Source of the DNA: 73-13 sp035556075
Lineage (GTDB): Bacteria; Actinomycetota; Actinomycetes; Actinomycetales; Microbacteriaceae
Length of the DNA: 44,345 bases
NCBI GenBank assembly: GCA_035556075.1
Contig: DATMFQ010000022.1
Location: 1-44,345, forward strand
Direction: 5' to 3'
This document shows positions 15,136 through 28,163 of the stretch, one piece after another. The position numbers and the translations under genes were made by a program. The notes beneath the pieces were generated by a model, which saw only the letters and a list, made by a program, of their open reading frames with translations, was not told the origin of the DNA and did not search any database. Numbering within the stretch: position 1 is the stretch's first letter; each line of letters begins with the position of its first letter.

Positions 15136-17226
15136 GTGGCAACGGACTACTCGGCGAGGCACCTGTCCGTCCTGGAGGGGCTCGAGGCGGTGCGCAAGCG
15201 ACCCGGCATGTACATCGGCTCGACCGATTCCCGCGGGCTCATGCACTGCCTCTGGGAGATCATCGACAACTCGGTCGATGAGGCGCTCGCCGGGTTCGGC
15301 ACCGAGATCGCCGTCGTGCTGCACGAGGACGGCTCCGTCGAGGTCCGCGACCGCGGCCGCGGCGTGCCCGTCGACATCGAGCCGAAGACCGGGCTGAGCG
15401 GTGTCGAGGTCGTCTTCACGAAGCTGCATGCCGGCGGCAAGTTCGGCACCGGCTCCTACGCCGCATCCGGCGGTCTGCACGGCGTCGGCGGGTCGGTCGT
15501 CAACGCACTGAGCGAGCGATTCGACGTCGAGGTCGATCGCGACGGGCGGACCTGGGCGATGAGCTTTCGCCGCGGCGAGCCAGGCGTCTTCGCTGACGGC
15601 CCCGAGGGACCCCGGCCGGACGCGCCGTTCACGCCCTTCGAGTCGGCCTCCAAGATCCGCGACATCGGCAAGGTCGCCAAGGGTGTCACGGGCACGCGTG
15701 TGCGCTACTGGGCCGACCCGCAGATCTTCACGAAGGGGGCGGCCTTCCAGCCGAGTGAGCTGGCCGACCGGCTGCGGCAGACCGCATTCCTCGTCCCGGA
15801 CCTGCGCCTCGACCTCGTCGATCAGACGGTCGAGGCGGGGGCGACGAGTCAGTCGTTCCATTTCGCGGGCGGCATCGCCGAGTTCGTCGATCACCTCGCG
15901 AGTGACCAGCCGCTCACCTCGACGTGGCGGATCCAGGGTGCCGGCGACTTCACCGAGACGGTGCCGGTGCTCGACGAGCACGGCCACATGGTCTCGCGCG
16001 AGGTCGAGCGCACCTGCCAGGTCGACGTGGCGCTGCGCTGGGGGGAGGGCTACGACACGACCTTCCGCTCCTTCGTCAACATCATTGCGACGCCGAAGGG
16101 CGGCACGCACCAGACCGGCTTCGAGCAGGGACTGCTGCGGTTCGTCCGCTCGCAGGTCGAGGCGAACGCCCGGCGGCTGAAGGTGAGCTCGAAGGGCGAC
16201 GAGAAGCTCGAGAAGGACGACGTGCTCGCCGGGCTCACCGCGGTGCTGACCGTGCGGCTGCCCGAGCCCCAGTTCGAGGGCCAGACCAAGGAGATCCTCG
16301 GCACGCCGGCGGTCCGGCAGATCGTGACGAACGTACTGATCGCCGGGCTCAAGGCGCGCTTCGAGTCGACGAAGCGCGAGGACAAGGCCCAGTCCGCGGT
16401 CGTGCTCGAGAAGGCCGTCTCGGAGATGAAGGCCCGGCTGTCCGCGCGGGCGCACAAGGAGACGCAGCGTCGCAAGAATGCGCTCGAGTCCTCCTCGCTG
16501 CCCGCGAAACTCGTCGACTGTCGATCCAACGACGTCGCCCGCTCCGAGCTCTTCATCGTCGAGGGCGACTCCGCGCTCGGCACCGCGAAGCTCGCGCGTG
16601 ACAGCGAGTATCAGGCGCTGCTGCCGATCCGGGGCAAGATCCTCAACGTGCAGAAGGCCTCCGTCGCCGACATGCTGTCGAATGCGGAGTGCGCGGCGAT
16701 CATCCAGGTCATCGGCGCCGGCTCCGGGCGCTCCTTCGAGCTCGATGCCGCCCGCTACGGCAAGGTCATCATCATGTCCGACGCCGACGTCGATGGCGCC
16801 CACATTCGGACCCTCCTCCTGACGCTCTTCCACCGCTACATGCGGCCCCTCCTCGAGGACGGCCGAGTGTACGCCGCGGTGCCCCCGCTGCACCGCGTCG
16901 TCGTGATGCAGCCGGGGACCAAGCCCAACGAGGTCATCTACACCTACTCGGAGACCGAGCTGAATCAGCTCCTCGCGAAGCTGCAGCAGCAGGGTCGGCG
17001 CTACCAGGACCCCATCCAGCGCTACAAGGGACTCGGCGAGATGGACGCCGAGCAGCTCGCCTCGACGACGATGGACCGGGCCGGCCGCACGCTGCGCCGC
17101 ATGAATGTGGGCGACGGCGAGGCGGCATCCCGCGTCTTCGAGCTCCTCATGGGCAATGAGGTCGCGCCGCGCAAGGAGTTCATCATCGCCGGCGAGGGCC
17201 TCGACCGGGCCCGCGTCGACGTGTGA
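15136..17226 (+). CDS. parE: Type IIA topoisomerase ATPase subunit (ParE/GyrB-like)
   Basis: ATPase and TOPRIM subunit of a type IIA topoisomerase, 696 residues. The GHKL ATPase motifs are EIIDNSVDEALAG, DRGRGVPVD and GGLHGVGGSVVNALS; the TOPRIM motifs are FIVEGDSALGTAK and IMSDADVDGAHIRTLLL; QRYKGLGEMDAEQL lies near the C-terminus. Position beside sigA and close to a GyrA/ParC-type gene matches parE/parC of Streptomyces, so a second enzyme besides chromosomal GyrAB is likely; sequence alone does not exclude gyrase. The start at 15136 matches the family N-terminus (ATDYSARHLSVLEGLEAVRKR) and the -10 element above. It diverges from ATP-grasp 2. Confidence 0.88.
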   Translation: MATDYSARHLSVLEGLEAVRKRPGMYIGSTDSRGLMHCLWEIIDNSVDEALAGFGTEIAVVLHEDGSVEVRDRGRGVPVDIEPKTGLSGVEVVFTKLHAGGKFGTGSYAASGGLHGVGGSVVNALSERFDVEVDRDGRTWAMSFRRGEPGVFADGPEGPRPDAPFTPFESASKIRDIGKVAKGVTGTRVRYWADPQIFTKGAAFQPSELADRLRQTAFLVPDLRLDLVDQTVEAGATSQSFHFAGGIAEFVDHLASDQPLTSTWRIQGAGDFTETVPVLDEHGHMVSREVERTCQVDVALRWGEGYDTTFRSFVNIIATPKGGTHQTGFEQGLLRFVRSQVEANARRLKVSSKGDEKLEKDDVLAGLTAVLTVRLPEPQFEGQTKEILGTPAVRQIVTNVLIAGLKARFESTKREDKAQSAVVLEKAVSEMKARLSARAHKETQRRKNALESSSLPAKLVDCRSNDVARSELFIVEGDSALGTAKLARDSEYQALLPIRGKILNVQKASVADMLSNAECAAIIQVIGAGSGRSFELDAARYGKVIIMSDADVDGAHIRTLLLTLFHRYMRPLLEDGRVYAAVPPLHRVVVMQPGTKPNEVIYTYSETELNQLLAKLQQQGRRYQDPIQRYKGLGEMDAEQLASTTMDRAGRTLRRMNVGDGEAASRVFELLMGNEVAPRKEFIIAGEGLDRARVDV

Positions 17227-17244
17227 CGTCCAGCGGGCTCAGCG

Positions 17245-17810
17245 CTATCGCAAGTTCGCGGGGTCGCCCAGTTCTGCCGGCATACCGGCCTCGTGCAGCA
17301 CAGCGTGCACCTGCCGGCCGAGCGCGATGACGACGAGCAGCGGGATGACGATCCAGAAGAGGTTCGGGAGCACGCCGATGAAGAGGAACCCGGCGAGATC
17401 GCCCTGCTCGAGCGAGTGCTGCGTCTTGGCGAGACCGCTGCAGATCTCGATCGCGAAGTAGGCGACGGTCTTCCAGAAGGTCGCCGTCGAGACGATGAGC
17501 CCGAGGACGACCGCGACCGGCTTGCGACGATTCGCGAGGATCACCAGCAGGACGACCACCTCGATGAGGTTGAGCCAGGACTGCGCCTCGCCCCAGGCGT
17601 CGGAATGGGTCCCACCGTAGGTCGCGTCGTAGTTGCCGTAGAGGACGTGTCCCGCCCACAGCCAGGACAGCGGGCCACCCGTGTGCGACAGCGGGCCGAG
17701 CAGCACATAGCAGGCGTCATAGGTCTGGATGATCGCGGTCACGATGAACCACACGAGCACCCACCTGGGCAGCGCCAGCCGCCCCGCTCGGCTGCGCAAC
17801 GCATTCGTCG

Positions 17811-17814
<4 letters not shown>
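17245..17814 (-). CDS. EXPERA/emopamil-binding-like membrane protein
   Basis: A 189-residue protein with four hydrophobic segments (about 17-39, 76-95, 99-122, 143-167). Sequence between them resembles the eukaryotic EXPERA domain: YDACYVLLGPLSH, WLWAGHVLYGNYDATYG, and AQSWLNLIE at the start of helix 2. In eukaryotes EXPERA members include sterol isomerase EBP and TM6SF proteins; a bacterial lipid-isomerase or lipid-binding role is only inferred. The ATG overlaps the parC stop as ATGA, so it is co-translated with parC. It converges on parE with an 18-base gap. Confidence 0.65.
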
Positions 17815-20290
<2,476 letters not shown>

Positions 20291-20291
<1 letters not shown>

Positions 20292-20296
20292 AGGAT
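20291..20296 (+). promoter_or_regulatory. Putative leaderless -10 (TAGGAT) for the phosphodiesterase gene
   Basis: TAGGAT is followed by seven bases and the ATG at 20304. It overlaps the parC start codon on the other strand by one base, so the two divergent genes share about 20 bases of control sequence. Confidence 0.45.
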
Positions 20297-20303
20297 CGGC
20301 GTC

Positions 20304-21443
20304 ATGCTACCCGGGCCCGTTGACGGCGCTGTGCGGCTGGCCGACGTGCTCGCCGATTCCTTGCGCGCGGTCGAACCGGGGCTGCTCGACGGACCCGCGC
20401 GGCTCGGTCTGCCTGGTGTCGAGCGGGCGGCCGTCATCGTCATCGACGGGCTCGGCGCCGACAACCTCCGCGCCCGTGCCGGGCACGCCCGTGGCCTCGC
20501 GGCGGCCATGTCGTCGAAGGCGACGGTCATCGCGACGGGGGCGCCGACGACGACGGCCGCGGCGCTGAGCACGCTGACGACCGGTGTCGGTGCGGGCGAG
20601 CACGGCATCGTGGGGTACACCGCGCTCGAGCCCGCCTCCGGCCGGGTCGTGAATCAGCTCCACGGCTTCGACGGCGGTGCGCTGCCGGGCGGCTGGCTGC
20701 GTCGCCCGACATTGTTCACGCGGGCTGCGGAGGCCGGGCTCGGCAGCGTCGTGTTCGGCCCGCCGAAGCATGCGGGCAGCGGGTTCACGCGCGCGGTGCT
20801 CGGCGGCGCCCGATATGTCGCGGGGGCTCGCATCGAGGACCGCGTCGCGGCCCTCGGCGCGGCGCTCGCCGACCGTAGCTGGCGTGGCATCGCCTACTGC
20901 TACGTCGCGGAGCTTGACGTGGCCGGGCACGAGGCGGGCTGGTCCGCCGATTCCTGGTCGAGTGCGCTCGAGCGCGTCGACGCGGCCGTGCGGGCACTCG
21001 TGGTGGGCCTTGATCGTCGTGCCGGAGTGCTCCTCACCGCAGACCACGGCATGCTCGACATCCCCGAGCGCGGGCGCCTCGTCGTGCCGGATGCACTGTG
21101 GGAGTCGGTCGTCCACATCGCGGGCGAGCACCGATTCGTCCATCTCCACCTCGAGCCTGACGCCGACCCGTCGGTCGTCGCCGCGCGCTGGGCCGATGCC
21201 GAGGGCGATCGGGCGTGGGTCGCGACCCGGGCCGAGGCGGTCGCCGCGGGCTGGTTCGGTCCCGTCGTCGAGACGGAGGTGCTGCCGCGCATTGGCGACG
21301 TCCTCGTGGCGGCGCGCAAGCAGGTCGCCTACTACACGGCCGAGGCACGGGCGGGCAGCGCCGGCGCGATGATCGGCCAGCACGGCTCGTGGACCGCGGT
21401 GGAGACCCGCGTCCCCCTCCTCCGCTTCGGCGCCTTCGCCTGA
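20304..21443 (+). CDS. Alkaline phosphatase superfamily phosphodiesterase/nucleotide pyrophosphatase
   Basis: A 379-residue enzyme of the type I phosphodiesterase/nucleotide pyrophosphatase group. Metal and nucleophile motifs are in order: AVIVIDGLGADNL (Asp48), the threonine nucleophile in PTTTAAALSTLTTG (about Thr84), AELDVAGHEAGW, TADHGM and IGQHGSW. It probably hydrolyses a phosphodiester or phosphonate bond; the substrate is unknown. No signal peptide or lipobox is seen, so it looks cytoplasmic. The ATG at 20304 is 12 bases from the divergent parC start; longer in-frame readings upstream would lie antisense to parC. It converges on sepH with a 33-base gap. Confidence 0.88.
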   Translation: MLPGPVDGAVRLADVLADSLRAVEPGLLDGPARLGLPGVERAAVIVIDGLGADNLRARAGHARGLAAAMSSKATVIATGAPTTTAAALSTLTTGVGAGEHGIVGYTALEPASGRVVNQLHGFDGGALPGGWLRRPTLFTRAAEAGLGSVVFGPPKHAGSGFTRAVLGGARYVAGARIEDRVAALGAALADRSWRGIAYCYVAELDVAGHEAGWSADSWSSALERVDAAVRALVVGLDRRAGVLLTADHGMLDIPERGRLVVPDALWESVVHIAGEHRFVHLHLEPDADPSVVAARWADAEGDRAWVATRAEAVAAGWFGPVVETEVLPRIGDVLVAARKQVAYYTAEARAGSAGAMIGQHGSWTAVETRVPLLRFGAFA

Positions 21444-21476
21444 TCCGCCCTGGCGCACGGCCGCGGGGCGACGGCG

Positions 21477-22484
21477 TCAGGCGAGGTCGTCGTCGAAGTC
21501 GTCGGAGCGCGCGCCGAAGACGATCTCGTCCCAGCTCGGCAGGCCTGGGCGCCCCTTCCGCTTGCCGAGGCCGCCCGTGTGCTGTCGTCCGGGTGGCGCA
21601 GCCTCAGCGGGGGTCTCCTCGACCTCGAGCTCGACGAGCCGGATCGACCCGGTGAGCTGCTGCGGCGCCTCCGATTCTGCCTCGGCAAGCACCGACTCCC
21701 GCTCGCCGCGGCGTCGTCGCAGCGCCTCGAGGAGGTCCGCGGTCTGGTTGTGCGATTCCTCGACGCGCGGGCGGTGGCCGATCGGGGCGAGCACCGGGCC
21801 ACTGTCATGCGTGGGGTCGAGACGGAATGCGCCCGAGTCGAAGCGATCGGCATCCTGGGCGACGACCTCGTCGCCATCGTCCGTGGGCGCATCGATGACG
21901 GCGTGCAGGCGCCGCGGTGCGGGCTGCTCGGCACCGGGGTCGACGCGGGACAGCCCGACCGCCTCCGCGTTGAGCGGCGAGAGCGACTGGCGCTTCGGGT
22001 CGAACTGCCACCGGGCGTCGTGCTCGACGACACCGACCTCATAGCCGAGCCGCACGACCCAGCCGGTGGCCTCGCGCCAGCTCGACCAGCGTTCGTCAAC
22101 GCCGCCGATGATGTGCAGCCGCTCGAGGATCGCGTCGCCGAAGGTGCTCGGCGCTGCGAGGGGGTCCGCGTCGGCGGAGTGGACCGGAACCGCCAGTGCG
22201 GCGTCGACGACGTACTGGCGCTCGGCAAGGACCGGGCCCTCGAACCGTTGGATGTACTCGAGCGGGGCACCCGTGATCGCCGCGACGTCCTCGGCGCTCA
22301 TGCCGCCACGGATGTGGCCCTGGATGTCCTTCGGGCTGAGCCGTCGGCCGGTGCCGTGGTCCGCGATCGGGCGGCGCACCGCAAGGAGGAGGCGCTCGTT
22401 AATGGCGATCGAGTAGCGGGTGCCGTCGTCGTCAGCGAGAATGAGTCGACCGTCCTCGACTCCGGCGATCTCGAGTTCCTGCAT
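21477..22484 (-). CDS. sepH: Septation protein SepH
   Basis: Actinobacterial cell-division protein (DUF3071) that binds FtsZ and promotes its assembly. The 335 residues contain the N-terminal conserved domain (MQELEIAGVEDGRLILADDDG to about residue 170) with the helix-turn-helix-like LSPKDIQGHIRGGMSAEDVAAITG. A low-complexity acidic middle follows, then the short conserved C-terminal motif GRPGLPSWDEIVFGARSDD that binds FtsZ in the family. The ATG at 22484 is supported by GAGAGGG upstream and by the family N-terminus; an in-frame extension upstream adds 20 unconserved residues. It diverges from DUF4193. Confidence 0.92.
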   Translation of the reverse strand: MQELEIAGVEDGRLILADDDGTRYSIAINERLLLAVRRPIADHGTGRRLSPKDIQGHIRGGMSAEDVAAITGAPLEYIQRFEGPVLAERQYVVDAALAVPVHSADADPLAAPSTFGDAILERLHIIGGVDERWSSWREATGWVVRLGYEVGVVEHDARWQFDPKRQSLSPLNAEAVGLSRVDPGAEQPAPRRLHAVIDAPTDDGDEVVAQDADRFDSGAFRLDPTHDSGPVLAPIGHRPRVEESHNQTADLLEALRRRRGERESVLAEAESEAPQQLTGSIRLVELEVEETPAEAAPPGRQHTGGLGKRKGRPGLPSWDEIVFGARSDDFDDDLA

Positions 22485-22703
22485 GGCGAGCCCTCTCTGC
22501 GCTGGTCCGACCGGTCGCTGCGGGTCGGTGCACGATGCCGTCATCGTGGCATGGACGTACGTGAAAGCCCGGAATATTCGTGGCGTGGCGCCGGTTTACG
22601 AGGACCCGATCACCCGTGGACTCGGCAGTTTGCTTTCCCACTCGGCTTCGTGCAGACTGTCGCCGCTTCACGGGGACACGAGCGTACGACGAGGACTGGA
22701 CGG

Positions 22704-23006
22704 ATGGCGACTGACTACGACGCACCGAGGAAGACCGACGACGACGCTGAGTCGATTGAGGCCCTCAAAGAGCGTGTGCCGGACTCGGCGAGCGCGGCGA
22801 TTGACGTCGACGATGCGGACAATCCCGGCAGCTTCGAGCTGGCCGGCGCGGACCTGTCCGACGTCGAGCTCGATGTCGTCGTGCTGCCCGAGCAGGCGGA
22901 CGAGTTCACCTGTCTGAGCTGCTTCCTCGTCAAGCACCGCTCGCAGTTGGCGGTCGCCAACGACAAGCGCTTCGGCGGCCCGATCTGCAAGGAGTGCGCG
23001 GGCTAG
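22704..23006 (+). CDS. DUF4193 zinc-ribbon protein
   Basis: A 100-residue actinobacterial protein beginning MATDYDAPRKTDDD, with an acidic middle and the C-terminal pairs CLSC and CKEC, likely a zinc ribbon. Its function is unknown; it is conserved beside sepH and dut. GAGGA lies upstream of the ATG at 22704. Its TAG stop overlaps the stop of the convergent DUF3093 gene in the palindrome CTAG. The 219-base region upstream, shared with sepH, shows no clear promoter. Confidence 0.92.
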   Translation: MATDYDAPRKTDDDAESIEALKERVPDSASAAIDVDDADNPGSFELAGADLSDVELDVVVLPEQADEFTCLSCFLVKHRSQLAVANDKRFGGPICKECAG

Positions 23007-23449
23007 TCCGGGCACCCGGTGGCACTCCGGATGGCCTCGGCGAATGCGTGCGGCTGTCGGGTGCTGATGACCCAGTAGGGCGCGGGATCGGTCGTGTCCG
23101 TGTTGGCCACCCGCACCAGCCCGGAGATATTGCCGCGGAAGTAAGCGAACGCGCGGGCGTCGAGTCCGGTGCCCCGGGCGGCGAAGGCGTCCGCACCGTC
23201 AAGGGCCTCGGCCTGACCGACGTACTCGAGGGGGAGCAGCGCCCGTCCGGCGCGGAGCCCCTCCGGACCGATGCCGACCGTCGGTGCGCTCCCGATGAGC
23301 ACGACGAGCACGATGACGTAGAGCACGACGCCAGCGATGACGCCGGTCAGCAGGTCAATCGGCGCGAAGACAAGGATCACGGCCGGGATGAGGAGCACGC
23401 ACATGACGATCAGCAGGGGCGACGGTCGGAGCCGCTCACGGTAGGTCAC
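23003..23449 (-). CDS. DUF3093 membrane protein
   Basis: A 148-residue protein with the family opening TYRERLRPS, two transmembrane helices (about 12-30 and 32-53) and a soluble C-terminal domain containing LLPLEYVGQAEALDG and PAPYWVISTRQPHAFAEAI. Its function is unknown. The GTG at 23449 matches the family start; CACAAT lies six bases before it (weak -10, possibly leaderless) and the only purine-rich sequence is too close to be a normal ribosome site. It diverges from dut with 54 bases between start codons. Confidence 0.88.
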   Translation of the reverse strand: MTYRERLRPSPLLIVMCVLLIPAVILVFAPIDLLTGVIAGVVLYVIVLVVLIGSAPTVGIGPEGLRAGRALLPLEYVGQAEALDGADAFAARGTGLDARAFAYFRGNISGLVRVANTDTTDPAPYWVISTRQPHAFAEAIRSATGCPD

Positions 23450-23491
23450 CGCTCCATTGTGGTGGCTCAGCCTGGGGGAGCCCCCGTGCAC

Positions 23492-23497
23492 TAGCCT
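23492..23497 (+). promoter_or_regulatory. Putative leaderless -10 (TAGCCT) for dut
   Basis: TAGCCT is followed by six bases and the GTG at 23504. No Shine-Dalgarno sequence is visible before this start. Confidence 0.5.
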
Positions 23498-23503
23498 CGA
23501 TGC

Positions 23504-23974
23504 GTGTCCGAGAGCCTCCCCGAGACGGTGCCGGTGCTCATCGCCAGCGGTGATGCCCCCCGATATGCACACCCTGGCGACGCCGGAGCCGACCTGCAGT
23601 CCGCCGAGTCGCTGACGCTCGCGCCGGGTGAGCGGCGTCTGGTGGGCACCGGCGTGTCGATCGCGCTGCCGGACGGCTATGTGGCATTCGTCGTCCCGCG
23701 CAGTGGCCTCGCCACGAAGCACGGCATCACGATCGTCAACTCGCCAGGCACCGTCGACGCCGGGTACCGGGGCGAGATCAGGGTGACGCTGCTCAACACG
23801 GACCACGAGCACGCATTCCAGATCGCCGTCGGCGACCGGATCGCCCAGCTCATCGTGATGCCGGTGTCACGTGCGGAGTTCATTCGCGTGGCGCGACTGC
23901 CAGGCAGTGACCGCGGTGAGGGCGGCTTCGGGTCGACCGGCATCGGACAGCAGACGAACGGAGGAACAGCGTGA
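23504..23974 (+). CDS. dut: Deoxyuridine 5'-triphosphate nucleotidohydrolase
   Basis: Trimeric dUTPase that hydrolyses dUTP to dUMP and pyrophosphate, keeping uracil out of DNA. All five motifs are present in 156 residues: HPGDAGADLQSAE, PRSGLATKHGI, GTVDAGYRGEI with the catalytic Asp, RIAQLIV, and the C-terminal RGEGGFGSTG arm. The GTG at 23504 is preferred; the ATG four bases upstream is out of frame. Its TGA overlaps the GTG of DUF3710 (GTGA), so the two are translationally coupled. Confidence 0.97.
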   Translation: MSESLPETVPVLIASGDAPRYAHPGDAGADLQSAESLTLAPGERRLVGTGVSIALPDGYVAFVVPRSGLATKHGITIVNSPGTVDAGYRGEIRVTLLNTDHEHAFQIAVGDRIAQLIVMPVSRAEFIRVARLPGSDRGEGGFGSTGIGQQTNGGTA

Positions 23975-24633
23975 GTGAGGAGACCGCGGCTGGCGAGGCG
24001 TCAGCGGAGTCGATTGAGGAGCCTACCGAGAAGTCGGCGCCCGCGGATCGGGCGACGCGCGGCCCCTTCGACGTGAGTGAGGTCTCGGGCGTCCGCCCGT
24101 ACGTCGATCTCGGCGGTGTGAAGATCGTGCCGCGCCCCGATCTCCACCTCAGGCTCGACATCGAGGAGTCCTCGAAGCGGGTCGTCGCGGTTGGCCTCGA
24201 ATATCACGGCACGACGCTGCAGGTGCAGCCCTTTGCGGCCCCGCGCTCGACGGGCCTCTGGCACGAGATCCGTTCGCAGATCCTGGAGCAGCTCGCCTCA
24301 CAGGGCGCCCGCGCGAAGTCGGCGAACGGTCCCTTCGGCCCCGAGATCTTCGCGGAGATCCCGGTGACGGCCGAGGGCCAGTCCGGGATGCGCCTCGCGC
24401 GCTTCATCGGGGTGGACGGGCCGCGATGGTTCCTCCGGGGTGTCATCGCCGGCAAGGGGGCGACCGACGCGGCGGCAGCGGCCGAGGTCGAGGAGTTGTT
24501 CCGCTCCATCGTCGTCGTGCGGGGCAGCACACCGATGCCGCCGCGCGACCTCATCCCGATGACGATGCCGGCCGCGGCGGCGCAGACGACACCGGACGCA
24601 GCCGCGCCCACGCAAGTCACGCCGGGCGCATGA
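23971..24633 (+). CDS. DUF3710 protein
   Basis: A 220-residue soluble actinobacterial protein, normally next to dut. Recognisable features are GPFDVSEV, YVDLGGVKIVPRPDLHLRLDI, LQVQPFAAPRSTGLWHEIR, and FIGVDGPRWFLRGVIAGKGA; an acidic head and an Ala/Pro tail flank the domain. Its function is unknown. It starts with GTG overlapping the dut stop and ends with an ATGA overlap with DUF3159, so the three genes form one transcript. Confidence 0.92.
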   Translation: MSEETAAGEASAESIEEPTEKSAPADRATRGPFDVSEVSGVRPYVDLGGVKIVPRPDLHLRLDIEESSKRVVAVGLEYHGTTLQVQPFAAPRSTGLWHEIRSQILEQLASQGARAKSANGPFGPEIFAEIPVTAEGQSGMRLARFIGVDGPRWFLRGVIAGKGATDAAAAAEVEELFRSIVVVRGSTPMPPRDLIPMTMPAAAAQTTPDAAAPTQVTPGA

Positions 24634-25313
24634 GCGCGGACGGCCCACCCGAGAGGCCGGGACGCACCGGGCTCGGCGCACTGACACCGGGGGAGGTGCC
24701 GACGCGTGCCGCGCTCTGGCAGGCGATCGGAGGAATGCGGGGGCTCCTCGAGTCGATCCTGCCCGGTCTCGCATTCCTCGTGCTGTACGCGGTGACGAAG
24801 GACACCTGGCTGTCGGTGATCCCGCCGGTGATCATCGCTGCCGCATTCCTGCTCGTCCGTCTCGTGCAGCGACAGTCGCCGCTCGGGGCGCTCGGCGGGT
24901 TCCTCATCGTCGTCGTGTCGGCGGCGAGCGCACTGCTGACGGGGAACGCGAACGACAACTTCCTGCCCGGACTGTGGGTCAACGGGCTGTTCCTGGTCGC
25001 GATGCTCGTGAGCCTGCTGGTGCGGTGGCCCTTCGTCGGCCTCGTCTACGGGGTGCTGACGGGTGACCCGGTCGGTTGGCGCCAGGCGCATCGGGTGCGC
25101 CGCGCGGCCATCGCGTCGACCTGGCTGTGGGCGGCACTCTTTGCCGCCAGGCTCATTGTGGAGCTGCCGCTGTACTTCGCAGAACAGACGGAGGCCCTCG
25201 CGCTCGCGAAGCTCCTCATGGGCATCCCGCTGTACGCGGCCACCCTCTGGCTCACCTGGCTCCTGCTGCGGCGTCAGGCCGCTCCCGCGGAGGAGCCACG
25301 CGAGGCGAACTAG
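24630..25313 (+). CDS. DUF3159 membrane protein
   Basis: A 227-residue polytopic membrane protein with about five helices between residues 40 and 218. Family motifs include ALWQAIGGMRGLLESILPGLAF, LLTGNANDNFLPGLW and GDPVGWRQAHRVRRA. Its function is unknown; it belongs to the conserved dut-DUF3710-DUF3159 block. The ATG overlaps the DUF3710 stop. Its TAG stop forms part of the putative TAGGAT -10 element of acnA. Confidence 0.92.
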   Translation: MSADGPPERPGRTGLGALTPGEVPTRAALWQAIGGMRGLLESILPGLAFLVLYAVTKDTWLSVIPPVIIAAAFLLVRLVQRQSPLGALGGFLIVVVSAASALLTGNANDNFLPGLWVNGLFLVAMLVSLLVRWPFVGLVYGVLTGDPVGWRQAHRVRRAAIASTWLWAALFAARLIVELPLYFAEQTEALALAKLLMGIPLYAATLWLTWLLLRRQAAPAEEPREAN

Positions 25314-25316
25314 GAT
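25311..25316 (+). promoter_or_regulatory. Putative leaderless -10 (TAGGAT) for acnA
   Basis: TAGGAT begins with the stop codon of DUF3159 and is followed by six bases and the acnA ATG, so acnA may have its own leaderless promoter as well as readthrough from dut. Confidence 0.5.
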
Positions 25317-25322
25317 TGGGGT

Positions 25323-28159
<2,837 letters not shown>

Positions 28160-28163
<4 letters not shown>

